In this document: positions 24,427 to 34,040 of the stretch, one piece after another
Numbering within the stretch: position 1 is the stretch's first letter
Layout of the letters: every line of letters starts with the position of its first letter
The notes under the pieces: model-generated
What the model was told of the DNA's origin: nothing
The model's input: the letters and a program-made list of their open reading frames with translations, nothing else
The model's database searches: none
Assembly (NCBI GenBank): GCA_024663395.1
Contig: JANFAH010000009.1
Coordinates: 744,001 to 808,000 of the forward strand
Direction: 5' to 3'
DNA length: 64,000 nt
Source of the DNA: Pisolithus tinctorius
Lineage: Eukaryota > Basidiomycota > Agaricomycetes > Boletales > Pisolithaceae
Program-made: the position numbers and the translations under genes

Positions 24427-26772
24427 CTAACCTTCCAACAGACGCTTTGCCTGTTCAGGTCCAATGGCTCTTGTGGCACGTTTAGCCAAGAGTTTCTCAG
24501 TTCTGTACCTTTCGTACAACACTTCCCGAGTGTGAACTTTGAGTACCTGCATTGAACGAATGACGCGACCCAATAATAATATGCATCAGTTCCCAATTCC
24601 GTGAGAGCAACGCAAAAACAGAAACGTAATAAAAAGGCAAACCTTCATGTGCGTCAATAACATGGCAGTTCGCAGGGCGGCGAAGTCACAATGGTCAGGG
24701 TTGAGTACGTCAACGGTTCCCCATCGGAACTTCCTCTTGAATACACCCCTCAGATCTTCCGGCGGAGTCTGATTGTACACCGGTTTGCGGGTTATGGTAG
24801 CGGGGCTATCCGGGGGTCCCCCCGTCATTGACACTTCTGTCACAGGGGTCGAAGAACTATTAAGGTCTTCACGGGGAACGGATGAGTCAGGGGTCACCAT
24901 CAACGGGTGCAATTGTATTGTCCGCGGAGACTCCAGCGGCTCGGGCGCGATGAATGCGAACGGCAATAACGTTCCCAAGTCTGTTTTCGCCAGCGTCTGT
25001 GCTGAAAAGCGTACATTCGCGACGCTCAGCTCGTCCACTTCCTCGGGGAAATGTGGCTCTCGCTCATCTTGGGCAAGAGCAGAGAGGTCCCTGCGAGAGC
25101 GGGACCGGGACCGGGATGGAGCTTGTCTAGTCTTTACTCTTATGACTGGACGTGATGCTCGTCGATGACCGTCCTTGGGCTCCATCGCCTCGGTGTCAGG
25201 GGTCGCGTGGGAATCGCCGTTTAGATGTTGATCCGAAGGGGTGCTGCCGTTACCAGCTGGATCGTTTTCATTGGCAGCAGCTGGTATTTGTCGAGACGGC
25301 GAAGAATCTCCATCTTTCGCCGTCATGGGCGTAGAGAATATACCAAAGTCCAATTGCACTTCATGCAGACCCCTGCGGACGGCATCTTTAACGGCAGATA
25401 GGGCGCTATCGGTGAGGGAGTCTGCACGTGCAATTATGGGAAGCACATTAACACGTTCCGACAGGCGACGGATCACCCGAAGCTCGGCCGGTGACATGGT
25501 GAGTTCACCGGGAGTGCTTGAGTCCGGGAGGTGGTCCTCCGGTTCCAACGGGCGTACAGTTGAAGACGAAAGCCTCGTCTCTGAGTATGCCTTTCTTGGG
25601 AGCGACGACGACTTCGCGCGGTGCGCGTCGCTGGTCATGATAGAGGAGGGGTCGATCATGAAAATACACCTGACACGAGTAAGACACACCATTTTAATGA
25701 TCAATTTCAAAGGCGCGAAAACTCACAAGTGTATGTGCTGATCTCCTCTACTCTGCCGAACGACTTTACTTTCCTGTCATCATTAATTGACGTTAGCAAA
25801 AGCAAACCACGGACCATGTTACATCGGCAGGAAGAAAATAACGAACTTCGATCATAGTATCCGCATACTGTTGGTCAATATACCTGATAATACTCGTAAC
25901 CTGACGCTCCACACCCAACTCCTTGCCTTCGCTGAAGTCCAAGCCGGGGGTGTCAATGACAGTCAGAAGCACTCTCTCATATCGAGATTCGGATGTCTCG
26001 ATGCAGGCCGTGTTGATCGACTGGGTCTGTTTGAGCTCGCCCCGGAGAAAACGGTGCAACGATGCGCGTTGTTCTTCTGATGCGGCCGACGAAATGTCTG
26101 AGGTATCGAGGAGAAGACGGAGGAGCGAGGTTTTGCCAGTGCCTCGACCACCCACGACCTGAAACATTACATATATCAATCCAAACGCGTTCGTCTCAGC
26201 CACCCCAGCGTATCCAATTGATCGAGAACAAAAAGAAAGAGAGACTCGCTACTCACCATGAGATTAAAAGCGGGAGGGTTCCTATTTTTCCTATGCACAC
26301 GTCTCGCAACTACAGTCGGCGCATTCGTACTGGCGGGAGTACTGCTCCTCCAATGATCGAACGCAGGGTAGGCACTTTGGGGAGACATATACAACGAAGA
26401 TATAGACACCGCTCCATTGTGAACAGCAGCTGGATGATACAGCTGGTGACTATGTTGATTGTGACCTGGTTGTAACCAAAATGGTTTGTGGAAAAGAATC
26501 GGCGGGGCGCGGTCGAGCGAATGTAAGGAGCTTTTGACCGCACCTTGTTGTTGACGGTAATGCAGTAGCGACACCGATGATTCCATTTCCCCCTCCCCCT
26601 CCTCCTCCCTCTTTGCATTGGGCACTGGAGTTTCGCGCAGGACAGTTGCATCTACCAGGTTCTCCGGCCATGGAATGCCTTGGGCGTGCAGTTCGGGGAG
26701 AGAAGGGGACGACCTCAATGGCGGGGCCGACGTTGTGCTCGTGTCTTTGGGTCGCTTTCGAAAGGAAAACAT
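24427..26772 (-). CDS. septin-like GTPase A
   Basis: Divergent septin-family GTPase of about 673 residues: exons 26772-26257, 26158-25847, 25773-25727, 25669-24643, 24546-24427. A 170-residue Ser/Pro-rich head precedes the P-loop GGRGTGKTS (175-183). Switch II is DTPGLDF (241-247), the strand IHLCIFMIDP is typical of septins, and the G4-like motif is ARAD (372-375, AKAD in classic septins). The septin-unique element is RWGTVDVLNPDHCDF (607-621), followed by TREVLYERYRTEKLL, a normal septin end. A low-complexity insert of about 220 residues interrupts the domain. Septins form filaments at the cell cortex; whether this divergent one polymerises is unknown. A paralogue of the same layout starts 3.7 kb upstream. 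Confidence 0.85.
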
Positions 26773-27469
26773 GTGATGTTACAAAGCCCCGAAGAGCGAA
26801 AAAAAAAAGGAGCGAAAAGATAAATGAAACAAGCGAGAGAAAGAACGTATGGATAGGATATGTGCACTGATCGCGGCGGCCTGCTACTAACTCGGTAGCA
26901 GGGAAACTTTTGGAGGTAGACTGTGGAAAGTGAACAACCGTAGGAACAAAACGACAGAACTGAAGTCCCCCCGACGTCCCTGTCAAAAATTACATACCAT
27001 GGCAACGCCGGGCTTCTGGTGGTGGCATCTTCTGTCCGCTCTGCTCGCACGTATGTATTCACAATCTCTGAACATTCTTAACACATACATACAGATAGCG
27101 AGTAGTAAATTGGGTGGCTGGCTGAAGGGGGAGGGGGAAGCCAAAGCCGATGTGAGTTGCAACCAAAGAACGGAAGCGAGCGTGGTAAAATACAGTACAT
27201 CTGTCCAACGTGCAGGCGAAAGAGACAGGGAGACAAACAGAACTCATGCACAACCCAAAAAAAAAGAAGTGATGGATGATATCAAGAGACGATAGCAACA
27301 GCAGCCTTGCAAAGGGGCAAGCATAGAGCAAACGAGCCGGGCCAATTCTACAAGCCATACCCAGATGGCATTTGAAGGTGGAAAAAAAAATTGAGGGAGG
27401 GAGCGTGCCAGTTGGAAAAATGCGGATTTTTTGATACTGTAACATTGTGTAAATGCCGGTCGTTCGCCT
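26773..27469. other. promoter region of septin-like A
   Basis: Pyrimidine-rich on the minus strand with several T tracts (near 27258 and 27383), as in fungal promoters and leaders. No exon is supported. Confidence 0.5.
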
Positions 27470-30400
27470 TCAGGGTATGCTTTCAACGGCGTCGCCCACC
27501 CTTATTCTCTTTTGAGTTTGTTGGGGGACGTCAACCTCGTCAATCTTCCTCTTCAAATCGACATCCATGGGCTCGCCGCAGCCTCCGATCGTCTCCTCCA
27601 GCGGCGTTCCATTAGAAAAACGAGAATCACCGACAACCGTCGAGGACGGTGGCGAATGCGTGGGGGTGTGCAGCGCGCTCGAGGGTGTTGGGCCAACAGC
27701 CTGCATGATTTTTGATGATATCGATGCGCGTCGAGCACCCTTCTTATTTCCCCCGTTATGACCGGTGCTATGATTATAATCACACGGAAGCTGCCTCCGG
27801 GCGCAGCTCGAGCACGCTGGGTGTGCACCATCACACTTGGTCTTACGCGCTATATTATGTACATCGTCACACTCGTCAGCATGCGTCGAACTTGCATGAC
27901 GATCGAGGACAAGAACAGGGACTTACCCCTGCAGAAGTTGCATGCCACCACTTTCGGTCCGGCGCTAGTGGCCTGCCGACTGCTCCTCCCAGGCATGGTA
28001 GATGCACGTTTCCTCTGCGCAGCCTGCTGTTCCGAGGCTGGCCGGATGAGAGGCAATGGTTGGGCCGTCATCGCGGCGGCCGCTGTTGTAGGGGATCTGT
28101 CGGGGAGGGACAACGTGGCGATATGCGGCAATTCGTTGTCTTTGAAGAGGGAGCGTCCCTCTGATACGGACGAGCCTCCAGGTACGCTAGGTTTGGGGCG
28201 AACGATGGGAACGATTGCTGGCAGCAATTCACGCGGCTCCGAGGGCCCTGCAGCAGCATGGGGCTGTGCGAAACCATCGAGTATGGGACGCTTGTCAGCG
28301 TTGGAGCTCTTGCGGGACAGGGGCTGAGAAGAAGCCATCTCGGGGGGTGTCACCGAGGGATCATTTTCATCGACGGATCTGTCGTCGCCGCCGCTGATAT
28401 CGGATTCGGACTCGTCTTCCTTGCGACGGTGAGAATTCCGACGTTTGCTGTTTTGTGGCATGTAGTCGCACGAGTTAGATCGTTTGACACATTGACTACA
28501 CGCCGGTCGACCACCGTCGCATTTTAGTTTACGAGCTGTGTGGAATATGAATACGTCGTTGCATCAACCAATTTGCCACAATTCTTTGGCTACTCACAAC
28601 GACAAAAGTTGCATGCAACAGTAATCTTCTTCGTGCGCTGTTTGGAGGACCCTAAAGATAATGATGATGATGTGACGACGACGTTTTTATGTATGTAAAA
28701 GATTGTTGTCAAGCCGATGGTGGGAGAAACTTACTCGGGGCCACTTTGACGTTATTGTGGGAAGAATTTATGCCGTCAGACAAGGGTCTTGAAATTGGCA
28801 GGGGGCGCATATCTGTCCCTGGTGGGACACCGTCACGAGATATTGATAGGGATGTATGGCGGACAGCAGCCCCGCCATGGTTGGGTGGAGAGGTCTCGAT
28901 GCTCAATGCAGGTCGTAAGGGATGATTGAGGGGAAGCTGGGAACGCGGAACGATGTTTGATTGTGTGTGAAGGAGGTGATTGGGTGGGTGGTGCTGGGCG
29001 AGATATTCGGCTCTGAATTTTTCAAAAAGATATTCGCGGGTATACTTCTGCAGGGTCTTGAGAGGGGGTTGTTGTTGTTGTCAGGAAATCGGTTACGACG
29101 GGGAACAAATAAAACGGGGTACATACTTCCATGTGATGAAATATAGCACAGCGGAGGGACATGAAATCGCATTGGTTCGGATCTAGTACGTCCATAGATC
29201 CCCAGCGATAGCTCCTAATAAATTTTCCACGGACGAGTTTGGAGGGGGTAGGATAGTGTGGAGAGGGTGTGTATTGTTGAACGAGTTCGTGGCGAGGGGG
29301 GGACACCCTCGCGACGCCATCGCTGTGAGAATAGCATTCAGGGGAGATGAGAGCATAAGGCAAGCGTAGGTATGAGGGGGTTGTGGGAGAAGTAGGGGGG
29401 GACGGATGAGCGGGAGAAGATCTATTAGTCCGGGAGGGATAGCCATTTGGGATTTCACTTTTGACAGGGTGTCCAGACTCGGCCACGTCTTTACGGTGCT
29501 GATACTGCGGGTGCATGTCCATATCGAAGATTCCAAAACCGATGCCGGCTTCTGCGAGATCTCGGCGTATGGCGGTTTTGACGGCAAGGAGACGGTCGTT
29601 GGTCAACGTGTCCGCGCGTGCTATGACGGGGAGCACGTTGACTCTGGCAGACAGCCTCCTGATAGTGTTTATTTCCGCGGAGGGAAGGGTGGGACGACAC
29701 AAGAGGGGGTTTGTGGTGACGGGTGGTTCCAGGATGACGGGTTCGGAGTCGGTGTGTGAGAAGCTGTTTGTGCGAGCGCGGGAGAGAAGGGGGGCGGGAG
29801 GGCCTGGCACACAGGAGGGAGGGGGGATGATCACGTCGGGATCCAGAAAGTAGATGCACCTGTATTAACTGGAGTGAGAGGGACGACTGAATGAAGCGCG
29901 CCTTGGGGGAACGCACAAATGGATGTGATGGTCACCGGTCTGGGCCTTCCACTCCTGTGAGATAAAGAGGGGTATGTATATGAGCGGAGTGGACGAGGGG
30001 GGAGGGGCGGGACTGGCTTACGTCGTCGATGCCTTCGGCGAAGCGGGCGTCGACCTGTCTGAGGATGTCCTGGATAGTGCGCTCGACGGAGTGGTCGTCG
30101 GAGAAGTCGAGAGAGGGGGTGTCGATGAGAGTGAGTGCGAGCACCTGCGGGTTGCTGTTACTGGTACTGCTGGTGTTATTTCCGGGGTCGAAGTCGATGT
30201 TGACGTTGACGGAGCGGACGTGGGCGGTGTGTCCGCTGCATCCCTGGACGAACTTTGCGACGGAGACAAGCTGATCCTTTGTGGCTGTTGTGGAGATGTC
30301 GCTGGTGTCGAGGAGGAGACGGAGGAAGGATGTCTTTCCGGAGCGTTGGCCGGCGACCATCAGGGTGTATCCTCTGTAGGGATGAGATGCTCCGGGGCGC

Positions 30401-30519
30401 AGGCCGTTGGCGGCGGAGGGCGGGGGATGGGACGGGGGGTAGTGGGAGAGCATTCGGGCGACGGAGGAGAGGGACGACGAGCGTCTGCGATGGTCGTCGC
30501 CGGGGACGGCGAGCGGCAT
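27470..30519 (-). CDS. septin-like GTPase B fused to two Zn2Cys6 domains
   Basis: One continuous model of 874 residues: exons 30519-30022, 29954-29917, 29859-29127, 29047-28735, 28651-28598, 28535-27927, 27849-27470. The N-terminal half is a septin-like GTPase: P-loop AGQRSGKTS (56-64), DTPSLDF (133-139), IHLCIYFLDP, ARAD (259-262), septin-unique element RWGSMDVLDPNQCDF (397-411) and KYTREYLFEKFRAEYL. No stop follows. The frame runs on through a linker of about 100 residues into a Zn2Cys6 cluster (Cys 541, 544, 551, 558, 561, 568) and, about 175 residues later, a second one (744, 747, 754, 761, 764, 771). Both have exact CX2CX6CX6CX2CX6C spacing. Zn2Cys6 clusters bind DNA in fungal regulators. 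The only alternative start for a separate factor is an in-frame ATG at 28810, inside the open frame. A septin-transcription factor fusion is new to me. Confidence 0.75.
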
Positions 30520-30709
30520 GACAGTCCCGGCGAGGAGGAGAGGAGAGGAGAGAAGGGGTGCTGAGGTGAGGCAAGCGCGGGGAGGACCAGACCAGACCTG
30601 GCTGGCTGGCAGATAAACACCGATATTCCAGAAAATAATAACTAACAGAGGGCAACGAGAACGGAGCCGAGCGCCAGAAACCGAGCCAATCGGATGCGTG
30701 CATCACCCG

Positions 30710-30730
30710 TTATTATTATTATTATTATTT
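30710..30730. repeat. TTA trinucleotide microsatellite
   Basis: About six TTA repeats between the septin-like B start and the stop of the next gene. A CCAAT box lies at about 30686, oriented on the plus strand. Confidence 0.8.
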
Positions 30731-30782
30731 TATCTTAGCGATCGGGGTCCTGCCTCCGTGCGACAACATTCCCATATCCAGC

Positions 30783-32392
30783 TCACGGCGGGTCGTCCCT
30801 CGACTCGGCCCGAGACGACGACCCCGCGCTCAACTCGTACTGGCCAGTCATAATATTAGCCTCGCCGCCCTCCGAGGCCTTCTTTCCTTTTCCCTCCTTC
30901 TTCCGTGACCCCTTCGGCGCCTTCCCCGGCCCACGCCGCCGCGGGTGGTCCTGGTACTTGCACTCCAGCGACCGCGTAGCACAGTTCGAACAGCTCGGCT
31001 TGGTCCCATCACATCGCAGCTTGCGTCCTGCCCAGCCACTTCAGCGCAATCGGCAAAAATATTATCGAATAGCGTCTCTCACCTCTGCAGAAATCACACG
31101 CGACGTAGATCTTGCGCACCACCTTGGTCTTCTTGCCCTGCTCCTCTTCTGTCTCTCCCATCGACACCTCCGACTGTCGTTTCTTCCCCCGCCCTCTCGA
31201 TCTGGCGCTCGATGACGCAGCCCCAGCCTCCTCCCCAGGCCGTCCCCTCTCTTCCGGTCGGTCCCTATCTCTTCCTGTTGGCACACTGATCTCCCCGAGC
31301 TGCTCGGGGACACGTAGTCTTGGCAACGACGGAACATCATACTCTTGCGACCCCCTCGCTCCAATCTCTCCTAGTAGCTGGCTCACAGGTGGAAGAACCA
31401 CCTTGCGTGCTGATGCTGCAACGTCACCCCCACGCCCGGCAATCCACGCACTGCCCGAAGAAGTAGGAGCCCTGCTCCGTTCTTCTTCCCTAGGCATTGC
31501 CCCCCCGTAAGCCCTCCCATAGTGCGAGTCTGGATAGTGCGGCGGTGGTCGCATCGTATCCCCTTCTTCGTACACTGTGTTGTACCTTGTAAACCTTTTC
31601 CAATCCTTACACCGGTTTTTTTTGTCTCTCCCATGCTTACCTTGGTGAGATGACCCTGCCATCGACCTTCTGTTCTCCTCGTAAGTCCTCGAGAAATACC
31701 CAGATCTATAGAGATCTCCTCGTTCAGGTACGTCCAGATACCATTCAAATTAAACCAGCCTCGTACCGAGCCATCTCGTACCCCCGACTCCCTCCTGTCG
31801 TTAATTCATGCCGCTCTTCTCCCTCTACGCGTTGCTCCAGCCCGCGGTACGATTCTCTTCCCCCATGTGCTGGCCAGGGCGCCAGATGTGCCTCTCCCGG
31901 CGGCCTCCATCCTTGTACACCAGGCAGTGGGTAAGGCGGGGGAACGGGTGGGGGGATCGTATATGAATGCTGTGCTAGGTGGCCATACCCCATCTCACCT
32001 CTAGACAAATTTCTTGTCATCGCTACCTGGGGGACGACCGAAGATGCGCCAATATCTTCCCCAATCGCCTCTCGTGAGAACGACGTTGAATACGAGCCCG
32101 ACTCGTCGTCTTCTCCCGGTGTTCCAGAGTCCAGCGGTGACAATGCTCTGTCACCACTATTCTCATCGCTGGGAAAGATGGCCGGCGTCGTCAGTGACGC
32201 CATCGGATTGGGGGCAGGCGAATATGAGAAACGCTGCTGTTGTCGCTCAAATGCATGCGACGATGATGGTCCAACCTCGGAGGACGAGGATATCGATCTC
32301 TCTGGTGCCACCACTGTATCTCGCGGTTGCTCCAAAACATATCGATGCAGCTCTTCTGGAAGCGAGTATTTTCCTTGACCGGAATTAGCCAT
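30783..32392 (-). CDS. protein with C-terminal Zn2Cys6 cluster
   Basis: About 475 residues: exons 32392-31767, 31705-31641, 31574-31083, 31027-30783. The first intron donor was chosen by phase (GTACGA at 31766); the others are clear. Most of the protein is Ser/Pro/Gly-rich disordered sequence. A single Zn2Cys6 cluster lies near the C-terminus (Cys 390, 393, 400, 407, 410, 417; VACDFCRGRKLRCDG), followed by a basic Arg/Lys/Gly tail. Most fungal zinc-cluster factors carry the domain at the N-terminus and a middle homology region, both absent here. The cluster is split by an intron at the same codon and phase as both clusters of the neighbouring septin fusion. The target genes are unknown; it is presumably a nuclear DNA-binding protein. 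Confidence 0.8.
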
Positions 32393-33220
32393 TCAGGTGG
32401 GACTATGGCTAGATTATTGAAAACGGGACGATAATATGATGATTATGATGATGTGGTGATCCACTGGTCGGCGAGCAGTTACTATGGGTGGGTGTGTCGA
32501 TGTCTTCCTTCGCGCGGGGCATACAATAATGACGTGAATTCTGGTCGAGTTGTTGCATATACGTGCGCCTCGCTCGTGTGATGAAATGGCCGTCCTCTCT
32601 ACAAGGACACACTGGACGAGCTGGACGAGGCGGTCGTTGGGAATGATGGCTGTGAGCGAGGAAGACGACGTACGGGAAACGTGAAAATCCCGCTGGGATA
32701 GGTTTGACCATCCGCTATCCCATCGGCTTAAGCAAAAGATAAGTTCCGGGTCGACCGACACGACAAACAATGTGTACCGGTATGGGCTTGTCAATATACC
32801 GACTTTGATATCACCTGCGAGATATGGCACGCCGTGGTCGTGAATCTCGCGCGGCAAAAGGTCATGCATCATGCACAAACTGTTAACAATCCGAAAGCCC
32901 CGCCCCTCCCAGAAAATTTTGTGCTCGTCCCTTTTGAAATTGCAAGTTTGAAGTATGTCGTCCCCTTTTCGTCCCCTTTGGTGATATAATTTGCAGCCAC
33001 ACCCTTTCGCGGGTGCTGACCCAACAACACCTGCCAACGACTCTCTTGCAATCACGCCCGTAGTTACCAGCGCCGCTGGGGCCCTCCCCCATTATTATCT
33101 CGTCTCCTAAACCCCTTGGTTCCCCCCCTTGTCAGCAAGTGGAAGGCTTTGTCACTGCGTCCAAGCAAGAATTGATCCGGGGCCCATAGCAGCCCCAACC
33201 GCCAAGATCAGGATTGGTCA

Positions 33221-33230
33221 TATATAAAAA
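33221..33230 (+). promoter_or_regulatory. TATA box
   Basis: TATATAAAAA on the plus strand, 11 bases upstream of an ATG at 33241 that opens a 29-codon peptide. It is too close to that ATG for a normal leader. Confidence 0.4.
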
Positions 33231-33240
33231 GTGAGACATT

Positions 33241-33330
33241 ATGATCGACACGGTTGCAAAATCTGATTATTTTGACCCCTCGCGATTCGAACTTCCAAAT
33301 ATGTCTGGAAAGGTTCCTGTCCATCGGTAA
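33241..33330 (+). pseudogene. possible N-terminal relic of a short-chain dehydrogenase
   Basis: A 29-codon frame reads YFDPSRFELPNMSGKV and stops. Just downstream, in another frame, VIVVT follows. Together these recall the start of fungal short-chain dehydrogenases (a Phe-Asp-Pro head, then LSGKVxIVTGG). The glycine-rich NAD motif is not recoverable and nothing further matches. Weak evidence; it could be chance. Confidence 0.25.
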
Positions 33331-34040
33331 TAGTAGTCACGCCAAAGTCTAATTTGTTGACAGATCAAGTTAGAAAGTGGAGGCAGGTATGTACCATACC
33401 CCCACAGTGCGGCGAACTAACAGCATTGGCAAAAGCTACTGCGGCCAAACACATATCCATATCGAAAGAGGGAGATGGGCGGCCTAGGCTTAATTGGTGG
33501 CGGCGGGGACAATCGGAGATGGAGTTCACGCGCCAACTCATCCGTCCTACGATCCGTCCGAATTTCCAATTCGGAGGGCACGCTGCCATCGAATTTCCGC
33601 TGGCGTGACTGTACACTACATAGCAATGCATGGGCCCCTGACAGCTACCAATAATAATAGTGCCAAGTTTCTCCACGGGTGGAATCTGACCACGGTGTGG
33701 GTTAAATAAAAGTTCCATGGGTAATCAAACGTGAAATTTTCAAAAGTCAAATTGAGTGGAAGCTGCGCTCGGACTTTTTCTCTCTCAGAGCAAACCCAAA
33801 TTGTGGGCCTTCTAGACTGCTTGACTAATACTCTGCTTGCCATTTGACACTGACTCGCCGAAGAGGGGTACTACCATTTATGGATTCAGCTCAAGAACAG
33901 ACCAAGTCAGGGGCTGCTTAGCTAAGCAGTTTATTCCAAGACGCGGATTTTTCTTTTCGAGTCCTTTTTTCTGAGTTGGCACCCGGTGGTTCGTCCTGAC
34001 TCGAATTGTCGCTGCTCGTAGTCACAGAGAAGCGACAGCG

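Larger units (their letters stand above)
32393..34040. other. 1.6-kb intergenic stretch
   Basis: Promoter region shared by the divergent zinc-cluster gene and dihydroxy-acid dehydratase. A 213-codon minus-strand frame (32414-33055) ends in a His/Ile run and matches nothing known. A TATA box and a short peptide resembling the start of a dehydrogenase (33221-33330) are listed separately. Confidence 0.45.

Noticed and set aside
26577..26870. Plus-strand proline-rich frame at the septin A start.
   Set aside because: It is the reverse strand of a Glu/Gly-rich coding stretch and of the promoter; no gene features.
28808..28810. ATG as the start of a stand-alone double zinc-cluster transcription factor.
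   Set aside because: It lies in frame inside an open stretch that continues from the septin domain without any stop, and the gap to the septin domain is too small for a promoter. The fusion model explains the sequence better, though transcripts must decide.
32414..33055. 213-codon minus-strand open frame.
   Set aside because: No domain, a run of His and Ile at the end, and placement directly upstream of a gene; it looks like a chance frame in a leader.
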